DNA from: Cellulophaga sp. 20_2_10
GTDB taxonomy: Bacteria; Bacteroidota; Bacteroidia; Flavobacteriales; Flavobacteriaceae
Length of the DNA: 64,000 nucleotides
NCBI RefSeq assembly: GCF_023476645.1
Contig: NZ_JAMCOJ010000001.1
Location: 496,001-560,000, forward strand
Direction: 5' to 3'
This document shows positions 7,475 to 16,682 of this stretch, piece by piece (within the stretch, counting starts at the first letter, position 1; every line of letters starts with the position of its first letter). The notes beneath the pieces were generated by a model, which had not been told where the DNA came from, did not search any database, and saw only the letters and a program-made list of their open reading frames with translations. A program made the position numbers and the translations under genes.

Positions 7475-8352
7475 TGAGTATTAAAAACATAGAATTAATA
7501 GCAACTCCTAGAGCTCCGCACTTTGTAGGAGACGGATTTAGAGTTCATAATTTTATACCTAGCGGATTTAGGTTAGATATGGAACGTATGAGTCCGTTTA
7601 TTTTACTAGACTACAACTCTAAATATAATTTTCCGCCATCAGACTCTCCAAAAGGTGTTGGCGTACATCCGCACAGAGGTTTTGAGACCGTAACCGTTGC
7701 CTACAAGGGCAAAATTGCACATCACGACAGTAGTGGCGGTGGTGGTATTATTGGTGAAGGTGGCGTACAATGGATGACAGCTGCATCTGGTGTTTTACAC
7801 AAAGAATACCACGAAGAAGAATTTAGCAAAACAGGAGGCGAATTCCAGATGGTACAACTCTGGGTTAATTTACCTGCTAAGGACAAAATGAGTAAGCCTA
7901 AATACCAAGGGTTATCTAATGGTGATATTAACAAGCATACTTTAGATAATAATGCGGGCACTATAGAGGTTATTGCAGGTAATTATAATAATACAATGGG
8001 CTCTGCAAGTACATTTACTCCTTTACATATGTACAATGCAAAATTAAACACAGACAAAGAAGCTTCTTTTAGTTTTCCTGAAGATTACAATACAGCTGTT
8101 TTAGTTATAGAGGGTTCTATTACTATAAATGATAAAGAAAATGTTGCTACAGATCATTTTGTATTGTTTGAAAACAAAGGAGAAGACTTTACAATTAAAG
8201 CGACAGAAAAAGCAATTGTTTTAGTCCTAAGCGGAAAACCAATTAATGAACCTATTGCAGCTCAAGGTCCGTTTGTAATGAATACAAAAGAAGAAATAAA
8301 ACAAGCCATAAACGATTTTAATATGGGCAAGTTTGGTTATTTAGAAGATTAA
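7474..8352 (+). CDS. Pirin family protein 1 of 3 (292 aa)
   Basis: Bicupin pirin. The metal-binding set of the N-terminal cupin is visible as HPHRGFE and, after the glycine-rich GGGG loop, HKEYHEEE. The C-terminal cupin lacks obvious ligands, as is usual. Pirins bind iron; some oxidise quercetin-like flavonols and others act as redox-sensing cofactors, so the reaction here is unknown. No signal peptide, so cytoplasmic. The stop of the GNAT gene overlaps its ATG, and the next pirin starts 12 bases after it, giving a tight operon. Confidence 0.88.
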   Translation: MSIKNIELIATPRAPHFVGDGFRVHNFIPSGFRLDMERMSPFILLDYNSKYNFPPSDSPKGVGVHPHRGFETVTVAYKGKIAHHDSSGGGGIIGEGGVQWMTAASGVLHKEYHEEEFSKTGGEFQMVQLWVNLPAKDKMSKPKYQGLSNGDINKHTLDNNAGTIEVIAGNYNNTMGSASTFTPLHMYNAKLNTDKEASFSFPEDYNTAVLVIEGSITINDKENVATDHFVLFENKGEDFTIKATEKAIVLVLSGKPINEPIAAQGPFVMNTKEEIKQAINDFNMGKFGYLED

Positions 8353-8364
8353 AAAAGATACATT

Positions 8365-9078
8365 ATGAAAACAATATTACATAAAGCAGATACAAGAGGA
8401 CACGCTGATCACGGTTGGCTAAATAGCTACCATACCTTTAGCTTTGCAAATTACCAAGATACAGAACGAATGAATTTTGGAGCATTACGTGTATTAAATG
8501 ACGATACCGTGAGTGAAGGCAGAGGTTTTGGCGCACATCCTCATCAAAATATGGAAATTATATCTATACCTCTAGAGGGTGATTTGCAACATCAAGATAA
8601 TATGGGAAACTCCACTGTAATTAAACAAGGAGATATTCAAATTATGAGCGCAGGTACAGGTGTAACTCATAGCGAGTATAACAAAAACAGAGATAAAGCT
8701 GTACAGTTTTTACAAATATGGGTAATACCTAATAAAGTAAATGTTACTCCACGATACGATCAAATTTCTACAATAGAACTACAAAAAGAAAACGAAATAT
8801 ACCAAGTCTTATCCCCTAATAAAAACGATGCTGGTGTTTGGGCGCATCAAGATGCTTGGTTTAGTTTAGGTGATTTTTCTAAAGAGACTACTTCTAATTA
8901 TAAATTACATATGCCTAACAATGGTGTTTATGCTTTTATTTTAGAGGGTGCTATAGAAATAGAAGGTCAAAAATTACATAAAAGAGATGGTTTTGGACTT
9001 TGGGATGTAGATACTATAGAAATAAAAGCTACTAAAGACAGTAAAATTTTACTAATGGAAGTTCCTATGGAATTTTAA
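8365..9078 (+). CDS. Pirin family protein 2 of 3 (237 aa, YhhW type)
   Basis: A shorter pirin with the opening ADTRGHADHGWLNSYHTFSF typical of the YhhW/quercetin 2,3-dioxygenase branch. Metal ligands are in HPHQNME and HSEYN. The second cupin is about 60 residues shorter than in its neighbours, normal for this branch. It is 12 bases after pirin 1 and 32 bases before pirin 3. Sequence divergence shows the three are old paralogues rather than a fresh duplication. Confidence 0.88.
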   Translation: MKTILHKADTRGHADHGWLNSYHTFSFANYQDTERMNFGALRVLNDDTVSEGRGFGAHPHQNMEIISIPLEGDLQHQDNMGNSTVIKQGDIQIMSAGTGVTHSEYNKNRDKAVQFLQIWVIPNKVNVTPRYDQISTIELQKENEIYQVLSPNKNDAGVWAHQDAWFSLGDFSKETTSNYKLHMPNNGVYAFILEGAIEIEGQKLHKRDGFGLWDVDTIEIKATKDSKILLMEVPMEF

Positions 9079-9110
9079 TTGAAAAAATTATATAACTTTA
9101 GACTAAAAAA

Positions 9111-9992
9111 ATGTCTAATACACAACTAATTATTGAAGAACGCGCAGCTAATATAGGAAACTTCCTTGTTGGTCGTTTGTTACCGTTTAGACAAAAAAGA
9201 AGTGTAGGCCCTTTTGTTTTTATAGATCATATGGGACCTGCAACTTTAACTGAATCTGAAAACTTAGATGTGCCACCACACCCACATATTGGCTTATCTA
9301 CATTAACTTTTTTGTTTGATGGTAGTATTATGCACAAAGACAGTTTGGGAACAGCAATAGAAATAAAACCTGGCGCGGTAAATTGGATGACTGCCGGAAA
9401 AGGTGTTGTACACTCCGAGCGTACTCCTAATTACTTACGCAATACACAGAAAACATTACATGGCTTACAGATTTGGGTTGCATTACCTAAAGAGTTAGAA
9501 CATTGTGAACCTAGTTTTTATCATATAAACGAAGAAGATATTCCTACTTGGACAGCAAACGAAATTGCAATAAAATTAATCGCAGGAGAAGTTTTTGGTA
9601 AAAAATCTCCAGTTCCTGTACATAGTAAATTGTATTTTATAGAACTAAAAAGTACAATTAAACAAACTGTAGATCTAGGCAAGCATTTATTTGGAGAAAG
9701 TGCTTTATATATTTTAGAAGGTAGCATTGTTAGTGAAGAACACACCTACCAATCTAAACAAATACTAATAGCAAAAGATAGTAGTTTATGTTCTTTTACA
9801 ATGAATAAAAACACAACTGTTTATATTTTTGGAGGAGAACCATTCCCCGAAGAACGTTATATACATTGGAATTTTGTTTCTTCTAGTAAAGAAAAAATAG
9901 AACAAGCAAAAACAGATTGGAAAAATCAAACTTTTGATAAAGTTCCTGGTGAAACTGAATTTGTACCCCTACCAGAACCAAGAACTAAATAA
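9111..9992 (+). CDS. Pirin family protein 3 of 3 (293 aa)
   Basis: Bicupin pirin with HPHIGLST and HSERTP in the metal site. The second ligand segment lacks the HEEE extension seen in pirin 1, so metal geometry may differ. It ends the string and converges with the Crp/Fnr-type regulator 20 bases downstream. No terminator hairpin was seen between the two convergent genes, so antisense overlap of the transcripts is possible. Confidence 0.88.
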   Translation: MSNTQLIIEERAANIGNFLVGRLLPFRQKRSVGPFVFIDHMGPATLTESENLDVPPHPHIGLSTLTFLFDGSIMHKDSLGTAIEIKPGAVNWMTAGKGVVHSERTPNYLRNTQKTLHGLQIWVALPKELEHCEPSFYHINEEDIPTWTANEIAIKLIAGEVFGKKSPVPVHSKLYFIELKSTIKQTVDLGKHLFGESALYILEGSIVSEEHTYQSKQILIAKDSSLCSFTMNKNTTVYIFGGEPFPEERYIHWNFVSSSKEKIEQAKTDWKNQTFDKVPGETEFVPLPEPRTK

Positions 9993-10012
9993 AAATTATA
10001 AAGAACGTCAGA

Positions 10013-10606
10013 TTAATAAGGAGTAAAGTTTTGTTTTGATAAATCTTTACGTATGCGACTTAAACTTTCTGGGGTTATTCCTAAATAGGAAGCTATCATC
10101 CATTGCGGAACTCGTAACAAAACATCTGGATACAATTTTATAAACTCTAAATATCTTGTTTTAGCGGATGCTCCCAAAAGTAAATGTATTCTTCTGTTTA
10201 AATGTCTAATATGATTGTGTAGTAATTTTTCATTCTTTTTTCTAAATGATGGTGTAAATTCTGCTAAAAGCTCTACAAATTGTTCATCTAATAGAACTAC
10301 TACAGTATCTTCTAAAGCATCTATGTAATAGTTAGATGGCTCTTTAAAATATACACTATCTCTATCTGTAACCAACCAGTTTTCTGTACCAAATTGTAAT
10401 ATATTTTCTTTACCGTTTTCATCTAAACCATAAAAACGTAACAATCCTTTTTCTACATAAAAGGTGTATTTACAAACATCACCTGCTTTTAAAAGTTGTT
10501 CCCCTTTTAGAACATCCCTGCTTTTAATGTAAGGTGATAATTGTTCATAGGCAGTAGCTTCTACTCCCATTTTATCAAAAAGATATGTTTTAAAGTTCTG
10601 TAGCAT
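10013..10606 (-). CDS. Crp/Fnr-family transcriptional regulator
   Basis: 197 aa from the ATG at 10606. A longer frame opens with TTG at 10633, inside the terminator of the gene upstream, and is rejected. Residues about 15-110 form a cyclic-nucleotide-binding-type beta roll (LKAGDVCKYTFYVEKGLLRF), without the Arg-Ser pair that binds cAMP, so the ligand is unclear. The C-terminal helix-turn-helix reads VPQWMIASYLGITPESLSRI. This short form is common in Bacteroidetes. It faces the pirin string tail to tail; regulation of the pirins is possible but not shown. Confidence 0.85.
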   Translation of the reverse strand: MLQNFKTYLFDKMGVEATAYEQLSPYIKSRDVLKGEQLLKAGDVCKYTFYVEKGLLRFYGLDENGKENILQFGTENWLVTDRDSVYFKEPSNYYIDALEDTVVVLLDEQFVELLAEFTPSFRKKNEKLLHNHIRHLNRRIHLLLGASAKTRYLEFIKLYPDVLLRVPQWMIASYLGITPESLSRIRKDLSKQNFTPY

Positions 10607-10631
10607 TTTAGTATGTTTACTATTTTTAAAC

Positions 10632-10665
10632 AAAAAAACCGAAGCATAAACTCTTCGGTTTTTTT
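10632..10665 (-). terminator. Terminator after the outer-membrane beta-barrel gene
   Basis: A 13-bp perfect stem (10632-10644 with 10653-10665) around an 8-base loop has A/T tracts on both sides. It lies about 20 bases past the stop at 10685 on the minus strand. Confidence 0.85.
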
Positions 10666-10684
10666 GTATTAAAGTAACTAATTT

Positions 10685-11227
10685 TTAAAAGAAGTATCCA
10701 ACAGAAAACTGAAGCACACCATTTCTTCCATTAAAATCATTAATATTCGTTAAACCAAAATTGTAACGAACACCAAAATTAATTCCATTATCTAACTTAT
10801 AACCGACCCCAACATTTACTCCTACCTCCATACGTTCATAGTTACTAGTTACAGAAGATCCATTAAGTTTCGCAGAGGATAAATATCCTATTTGAGGCCC
10901 TGCTTCTAAACTAAAACCTTTTGCAACGTAATATTTACCAATTAACGGAAGGTTTAAATAACTTAAATCTAGCGTATTTCCTCCTCCACTACTACCTTGT
11001 CCAGAATATAATAGTTCTGGTTGAAAAGAAAATTTTCCATTAATTGGTATTTCTGCTATAAACCCAAAATTAAAGGACGTTACAGTTTCAAAATATTCCG
11101 CTTCTCCATAAAGAGAAGAAAAGTTAAGCCCTCCTTTTATTCCAAATTGAATGTCTTGTTTGTCTTGAGCATTAACATTTGCTACTCCAAAAGCAGCCAA
11201 AATAAAAGTTAGTAATAATTTTTTCAT
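10685..11227 (-). CDS. Small outer-membrane beta-barrel protein (porin-like)
   Basis: 180 aa from the ATG at 11227 (MKKLLLTFILAAF); the frame can extend to 11251 but that adds an unlikely polar start before the signal peptide. The signal peptide ends in NVNAQ. The rest alternates polar and aromatic residues in eight or so strands (GIKGGLNFS, NFGFIAEIPI, LPLIGKYYV, GVRYNFGL) and ends in GYFF with a terminal Phe, the outer-membrane insertion signal. This fits the Bacteroidetes OMP_b-brl_2 class. Function is unknown. Confidence 0.85.
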   Translation of the reverse strand: MKKLLLTFILAAFGVANVNAQDKQDIQFGIKGGLNFSSLYGEAEYFETVTSFNFGFIAEIPINGKFSFQPELLYSGQGSSGGGNTLDLSYLNLPLIGKYYVAKGFSLEAGPQIGYLSSAKLNGSSVTSNYERMEVGVNVGVGYKLDNGINFGVRYNFGLTNINDFNGRNGVLQFSVGYFF

Positions 11228-11381
11228 AATTAAAGTTTTAAAACAAATCAACTAGTTATATGTTTAAGTAACCCATTAATTTTCAAAAATTTAACTATTT
11301 TAACTTACTTTAACAAGTTGAATTAACTTACAAATAAATGTATTTATATATACATAATTACTAACATAAAAAATTGAAATT

Positions 11382-12476
11382 TTAGTGTATTCTTTTTTGA
11401 AAAACTAGTATCTTTTTATTCTTTTCTTTTCTTTCTACGGAAGGATAAAAAACAACGGCATAACCGTTTTCTTTAGTTTTATTAATACTAGCTATAATCA
11501 AATTAGGTTCTTCTAACTCTAAGACATCTCCACTGATTAAATTCTTATACCCTTTAGTGTCTTTACTATAAAAAAGTTCTAAAACTTCATCATTTTTTAT
11601 AGTTAACCAACCATTACCAAATTCTGTATTAAATTGAACTATAAAAGTATCGTCTTTAATTTGTACAGGCTGCCACGTATTAAAAAACTCATCTTTAATA
11701 GCTATAATAGCTTTGGAGGAACAAACGTTATCTGCCGTTATCGTTTCTATACTAATCTCACCCTTTTTTTCATATAAAACATAAGAGTTAGACTCAAAAG
11801 ATAAACTAATAATTTGCCAAAAATAATTTGTAGTTGCTTTTAACGCTCTACTTTTTACCTCTGTTCCTTTTTCATCTATTTGTCTATGCAGCCAAGTATT
11901 ACCACTACTAGAAAGTAAGTGAATTTCATTAGCATTAATATATATATTATTGTCTCTAGGGAGTGGTACTTTTTTATTGTATTTTTTTTTAAGAACACCA
12001 TTCTTAAATTCCATTGCTAAAAGCTTATCTGGTTTTTTGTCGTCCCAAATATCTACATCATAAAAAATAGAAAACTGCTTAGAGACACCTATAAAACCAC
12101 CAGTAAAAGGCCTATTTCCTTTAGGTAAATCGGTGTTTCCTCTATTAAAAAGTGGAATGCTAATTTCTAATTCTTTATCAGGATGGTAAGGAATTAGAGA
12201 TACATAATTTTCTAAATCTGGATTAATAAATAAGGTAGGCAAAATACCATCATCCTCTATAAAACTTTCTGCTTTTCCTGTGTCATCTATAACAGTATAC
12301 ACCAGATTATATCCATCGTCTTCATTATAAATATAACTTGCAACTAGCGTCTGCTCCTTACAAGATATACTCTTTTTTACGGATACTTCATTTTTAACCG
12401 TTAAGGTTGTTAATACACCATAACTAGATTCCGATGCTGAAACTGTAAAAGGAGTTATTTTATCAATATTCTTCAT
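11382..12476 (-). CDS. Hypothetical protein, 364 aa, beta-rich
   Basis: No signal peptide and no membrane helix, so it is likely cytoplasmic. The sequence is a series of short beta strands, each ending in turns rich in N, D and G (for example ANEIHLLSSSGNTWLHRQID, ESNSYVLYEKKGEIS), which suggests a propeller-like or repeated beta fold. No catalytic motif is visible. It lies 52 bases downstream of the SUKH protein on the same strand and is probably co-transcribed with it. SUKH proteins are often immunity factors, so a role in intercellular competition is possible, but I do not recognise the family. Confidence 0.6.
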   Translation of the reverse strand: MKNIDKITPFTVSASESSYGVLTTLTVKNEVSVKKSISCKEQTLVASYIYNEDDGYNLVYTVIDDTGKAESFIEDDGILPTLFINPDLENYVSLIPYHPDKELEISIPLFNRGNTDLPKGNRPFTGGFIGVSKQFSIFYDVDIWDDKKPDKLLAMEFKNGVLKKKYNKKVPLPRDNNIYINANEIHLLSSSGNTWLHRQIDEKGTEVKSRALKATTNYFWQIISLSFESNSYVLYEKKGEISIETITADNVCSSKAIIAIKDEFFNTWQPVQIKDDTFIVQFNTEFGNGWLTIKNDEVLELFYSKDTKGYKNLISGDVLELEEPNLIIASINKTKENGYAVVFYPSVERKEKNKKILVFQKRIH

Positions 12477-12528
12477 TTGAAAAGACTTAAAAATTAGAAG
12501 TAGTTAAATATATTAAACTTAATCTGTT

Positions 12529-13032
12529 CTAAGAATAAGCATGCAACAAATCATTAACCTCTTCTAATAACCAAGCACTAAAACTTTCATAAGAGTCGTT
12601 ATCTTCTAGCCAATGCTCTAAAGGAACTTCCGCTCTAAATAATGCAAAAGTGGCATACTCACGTTTAAATTCATCAAGAATAAACCCTCCCATTTCACCA
12701 GATACAGTATTAATTACAATTAAAATCTTTGGAAAAGGATCTTCTCCGTAGTTTTTAAAAATACTAGTTGCGTTCTCTAAATATTTCTGTGGAGCTATAA
12801 CTTTAAATCCCCACGGAATAAACAAGTCGGCCTCACCAATCGTTTCTAAAAACAAACAATAATCTTGGGGTAACTTTACATTGTTAACTTCCTCAAAATC
12901 TACTATTTCTTGTTTTGTAATAGGGCTATACCGAATAAAGCTATTGGCATCCTCCCCTACTTGAGTTAACGGATTTCCATTACTTAAGCTTACCCAACTA
13001 GCTAGTTGTGTGCATTGTTCTTTAAAATCCAT
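12529..13032 (-). CDS. SMI1/KNR4 (SUKH) family protein
   Basis: 167 aa. The SUKH signature is in EIVDFEEVNNVKLPQDYCLF followed by a hydrophobic strand and the GFKVIAP segment; the C-terminal helix ends in WLLEEVNDLL. SUKH domains commonly act as immunity proteins against polymorphic toxins, or in yeast wall regulation. No toxin gene is adjacent. It starts 45 bases after the stop of the P1B ATPase and could be the tail of that operon, but the two functions do not obviously match. Confidence 0.8.
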   Translation of the reverse strand: MDFKEQCTQLASWVSLSNGNPLTQVGEDANSFIRYSPITKQEIVDFEEVNNVKLPQDYCLFLETIGEADLFIPWGFKVIAPQKYLENATSIFKNYGEDPFPKILIVINTVSGEMGGFILDEFKREYATFALFRAEVPLEHWLEDNDSYESFSAWLLEEVNDLLHAYS

Positions 13033-13077
13033 TATACGTTATAATACATTTGTTATTCTGCTGTTGCTTATTTTTAA

Positions 13078-15021
13078 TTACCACTTCATTCGCTGCAACC
13101 TAACTGCATTTAAAATAGCTAGTAAAGCTACACCAACATCTGCAAAAACGGCTGCCCACATTGTTGCTAAACCACCAGCCCCTAAAAGTAAAACAATTAG
13201 TTTTACTCCAAAAGCTAATGCTATATTTTGCCAAACTATTATTCTTGTAGATTTACCAATCTTTATGGCTTGTACAATTTTAGATGGCTGATCTGTTTGT
13301 ATAATTACATCTGCTGTTTCTATAGCCACATCACTACCTAACCCACCCATTGCAATACCAACATCACTAACAGCAAGTACAGGAGCATCATTAATACCAT
13401 CACCCACAAAAGCTACAACAGCGTTTGGATTGGTCATAATATCTTCAACCTCTTTTAGTTTTTGCTCTGGTAACAAACCACCTTTAGCTCTTAGAACATT
13501 AATCTCTTTTGCTACTTTTTTTGTAATAGAATCCCTATCACCAGAAAATATATAAAAATCTTTTACGCCAACTTTATAAGCTTCAGAAATAGTCTCTTTT
13601 GCATCTTCCTTAATTTCATCTGCAATAATAACATAGCCTGCAAATTGGCCATCTATTGCTATTAAAACACTAGATTCCACAACATCTTCTATCTCTGTTA
13701 ACGCATCTATTTTATAATCTAATAATAAGGCCGCGTTACCTACCAAAACTTTTTTATTATTAACAATACCTTTTAAGCCTTTCCCTGCAATTTCATTGGC
13801 ATCTATTGCTTTAAACGTTTCATCTAACGGATAATCTAAAAGTGCTTGTGCTATTGGGTGTGTAGATGTAGCTTCTAATGCTAGTACATACTGCATCATT
13901 TCTTTTTCTTCCATAATTAAAGTATGGATTTCCTGAATTTTAAATACACCTTTTGTAATAGTCCCCGTTTTGTCCATCACCAATGTATTTACTTTTGCTA
14001 TAGTATCTAAAAAAGAAGCCCCTTTAAACAAAATTCCGTTTTTAGACGCAGCTCCTAATCCTCCAAAATAACCCAGCGGAATAGAAATGACCAATGCACA
14101 CGGACAAGAAATAACTAAGAATATTAACGCCCTGTACAACCAATCTCTAAATACATAATCATCTACAAAAAAATATGGAAACAAGGTTAAACCCATAGCT
14201 AAAAACACTACAATTGGCGTATACACCTTAGCAAATTTCCTTATAAATAATTCGGTTTTAGATTTACGAGCCGTAGCATTTTGCACCAACTCTAAAATAC
14301 GAGCTATAGAACTGTCTTTAAATTCCTTAGTAGCTTTTATTTCTATTACGTCTTGCAAATTAATACTACCTGCATAAATAACATCATTTTTACCAATTGT
14401 AGCTGGCTTACTTTCACCGGTAATAGCAGCTGTATTTAAAGATGCCTTAGCAGAAAATAAGACACCGTCTACGGGTACTTTTTCTCCGGATCTTACCCGT
14501 ATTTTTTCTCCTATTTTTATAGCGTCTGGTAAAACAGAAATATATTCGTTATTTCTAAAGACTAAGGCTGCTTTAGGCCTAACATCTAACAATGCTTGTA
14601 TATTGCTTTTTGCTCTTGTAACCGCTGCACTTTGGAACAGCTCACCAACGGCATAAAAAAGCATTACGGCAACACCTTCTGGGTATTCTCCTATAGCAAA
14701 AGCACCTATTGTTGCAATTGACATTAACAAAAACTCAGTAAAATAATTACCTCTTTTAATACTTAACCATCCTTCTTTTACAACAGGAAGACCTACAGGT
14801 AAATAAGCAATAGTATACCAAACAATTCGTATAAATCCTTTAAAAAAGGAAGCTAAGTTAAAATAATCTGCTGCAACACCAATAAGTAGCATTGTAAAAC
14901 TAATTATTGCCGGCATATATTCTTTTATACCAGAATTTGTATTAGAATGACTGTGATTGTGTGTATGGTTGTGTGTATTTTTTTCTAGATCTTTTAACTC
15001 TTTTCTCTCTTTCATATTCAA
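13078..15021 (-). CDS. Heavy-metal P1B-type ATPase (Zn/Cd/Co exporter type)
   Basis: 647 aa. Motifs: TGES (201-204), metal-channel CPC (306-308) in SCPCAL, phosphorylated Asp350 in DKTGT, nucleotide-binding STHP and GDGINDAP. The last membrane segment has FADVGVALLAILNA, whose Asp is typical of ZntA/CadA-like Zn2+/Cd2+ pumps. There is no N-terminal HMA domain; instead a His-rich tail, HNHTHNHSHS (18-27), probably collects metal. The pump drives metal ions from cytoplasm to periplasm, where the CzcABC system would take over. It is 39 bases downstream of the Fur-family regulator in the efflux cluster. Confidence 0.93.
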   Translation of the reverse strand: MNMKERKELKDLEKNTHNHTHNHSHSNTNSGIKEYMPAIISFTMLLIGVAADYFNLASFFKGFIRIVWYTIAYLPVGLPVVKEGWLSIKRGNYFTEFLLMSIATIGAFAIGEYPEGVAVMLFYAVGELFQSAAVTRAKSNIQALLDVRPKAALVFRNNEYISVLPDAIKIGEKIRVRSGEKVPVDGVLFSAKASLNTAAITGESKPATIGKNDVIYAGSINLQDVIEIKATKEFKDSSIARILELVQNATARKSKTELFIRKFAKVYTPIVVFLAMGLTLFPYFFVDDYVFRDWLYRALIFLVISCPCALVISIPLGYFGGLGAASKNGILFKGASFLDTIAKVNTLVMDKTGTITKGVFKIQEIHTLIMEEKEMMQYVLALEATSTHPIAQALLDYPLDETFKAIDANEIAGKGLKGIVNNKKVLVGNAALLLDYKIDALTEIEDVVESSVLIAIDGQFAGYVIIADEIKEDAKETISEAYKVGVKDFYIFSGDRDSITKKVAKEINVLRAKGGLLPEQKLKEVEDIMTNPNAVVAFVGDGINDAPVLAVSDVGIAMGGLGSDVAIETADVIIQTDQPSKIVQAIKIGKSTRIIVWQNIALAFGVKLIVLLLGAGGLATMWAAVFADVGVALLAILNAVRLQRMKW

Positions 15022-15060
15022 ATTTCTATAAAATATACGTGCAACAATAGTGCATTGGAC

Positions 15061-15471
15061 TTAACTGCATTTGTTACATATTCCTTTTAGCACCAAATTT
15101 GCATTTTCTGCAATAAAGCCATCCGGAACTTCTACTTTCGGAATCTTATAATCTGTTAAACAGATCGTTTCTTCACAATTATTGCAATGAAAATGTAAAT
15201 GCAAATCTGTTTCCAGTTCGCACTTACAATTCGTTTTGCATAAAGCATATTTAGTACCTGTAGAGCCTTCATTTATTTGATGAACAATACCTTTATCTTC
15301 AAACGTTTTTATTGTTCTATATAATGTAGTTCTATCTACTTTATCAAATGCTTTCTCTATATCACTAAGTGTAACCGCGTTACTCCTTTCTGCTAAAAAC
15401 TTATAAATTAAGAGTCGCATTGCTGTTACCCTAATTCCTTTTGTTGTTATATGTTGCTCTATAGTTTGCAT
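15061..15471 (-). CDS. Fur/Zur-family metal-dependent transcriptional regulator
   Basis: 136 aa, the usual Fur length. The N-terminal winged helix includes AVTLSDIEKAFDKVDRTTLY, the Fur DNA-recognition region. Zinc-binding CxxC pairs are visible in HCNNCEE and the C-terminal GICNKC, and the His-rich LHLHFHC segment supplies regulatory ligands. It starts 4 bases after the stop of the CzcB gene and is followed by the P1B ATPase, so it sits inside the efflux operon. It probably senses zinc or a similar ion and controls its own operon; a candidate operator is at 21448-21462. Confidence 0.88.
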   Translation of the reverse strand: MQTIEQHITTKGIRVTAMRLLIYKFLAERSNAVTLSDIEKAFDKVDRTTLYRTIKTFEDKGIVHQINEGSTGTKYALCKTNCKCELETDLHLHFHCNNCEETICLTDYKIPKVEVPDGFIAENANLVLKGICNKCS

Positions 15472-15475
15472 ATGC

Positions 15476-16681
15476 TTAATGACTATGTTCTGCTTCTCCC
15501 TTTTTCATTTCTGCCAATAAATAATATGCATTATTATAAGCAAATTTGGTATTCGGATCTATAGGTACTAAAAAATTTACAGCTGCCCAAGAATCTACCG
15601 TATTTCCTTTTGAAATTTCTATAGGTTTAAAACTCCAATCTTCATTTTCTTTTTCTACTGTAAACACAAAAAATCGTTCTCCGTCTTTAACAATAGCATT
15701 TTCTGGCAACGCAATTCCCTTTTTACTATCTATCTCTATTCTACCCTCTATATACATACCAGGTATTAAATTGTCTTTCTTATTCTCAATTTCTGCGTGT
15801 ATATGCACTGCTTTTGGATTTTCTTCAAAAGTTTTACCTACAGATATAATTTTAGCCCTTAGCTGTTCTCCCGGTACAGATTGCACACTAAAACTTACTA
15901 TTTGCCCCTCTTTTACCTTATGCACGTCTTTTTCAAAAACCATTAAATCTGCATGTATATGGTGTGTATCTACAACCTCAAACAACTCGGTTTGTGGATC
16001 TACATATTGCCCAGTTTTAATTGCTACTTTTTGCACATAACCTTCTATAGGGCTTACTAATGGTACTTGCTTAAAAATGTTCCCTTTACGAACGCTGGCT
16101 ACATTTATATGTAAAATTTGCAATTGTGCAGCTAAACCATTTACTAAAGATGTAGATACATTATAACTCGCCTCTGCTTGTTGGTATTTACTACCTGAAC
16201 CAACACCGGCCTCATACAACTTTTTTTGTCTTTCAAAATCTTGCTTTACAAAATTACTATTGCTGTATGCATTTAAATAATCTGTTTGTAGTTGAATAAT
16301 ATTTGGATGTGATACATAAGCCACAACTTGCCCTTTACGAACTTTATCCCCTTCTATAACCTTTATAGAAACCACATTAGAACCTATAGTCGCTGTAATA
16401 GAAGCTTCATTTTGTGGCGGAACCTCTAAGCGTCCATTTGCTTCAACAAAACCACTTATAGTACGCTTCGTTAGTGTATCAACCTCCATTTGTAAAGCTG
16501 TAAATTGTTGGGCTGTTAACATCACCTCTTCTTCATGACCATCTTCTTTATGCTCATCTTTTACCTGTTCATTAGGTTTATTGGTGTCTTCTAAATGACC
16601 TTCTTTGGTACTGCCCGTATTCTTACAACTAGAAACTCCAATTGCAAATACCAAAACTGTTATATAAATGTATTTTTTCAT
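15476..16681 (-). CDS. CzcB/CusB-like periplasmic adaptor of the metal-efflux RND system (lipoprotein)
   Basis: 401 aa from the ATG at 16681 (MKKYIYITVLV); the longer frame overlaps the end of czcA and is rejected. A lipoprotein signal ends at VSSC. An acidic/His tail (KDEHKEDGHEEE) may bind metal. Then come the barrel-sandwich hybrid (GSNVVSIKVIEGDKVRKGQ), a helical hairpin (about 150-210) and the beta-barrel domains of HlyD-type adaptors. It links CzcA in the inner membrane to the TolC-type channel. Its ATG is one base past the czcA stop codon. Confidence 0.9.
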   Translation of the reverse strand: MKKYIYITVLVFAIGVSSCKNTGSTKEGHLEDTNKPNEQVKDEHKEDGHEEEVMLTAQQFTALQMEVDTLTKRTISGFVEANGRLEVPPQNEASITATIGSNVVSIKVIEGDKVRKGQVVAYVSHPNIIQLQTDYLNAYSNSNFVKQDFERQKKLYEAGVGSGSKYQQAEASYNVSTSLVNGLAAQLQILHINVASVRKGNIFKQVPLVSPIEGYVQKVAIKTGQYVDPQTELFEVVDTHHIHADLMVFEKDVHKVKEGQIVSFSVQSVPGEQLRAKIISVGKTFEENPKAVHIHAEIENKKDNLIPGMYIEGRIEIDSKKGIALPENAIVKDGERFFVFTVEKENEDWSFKPIEISKGNTVDSWAAVNFLVPIDPNTKFAYNNAYYLLAEMKKGEAEHSH

Positions 16682-16682
16682 C

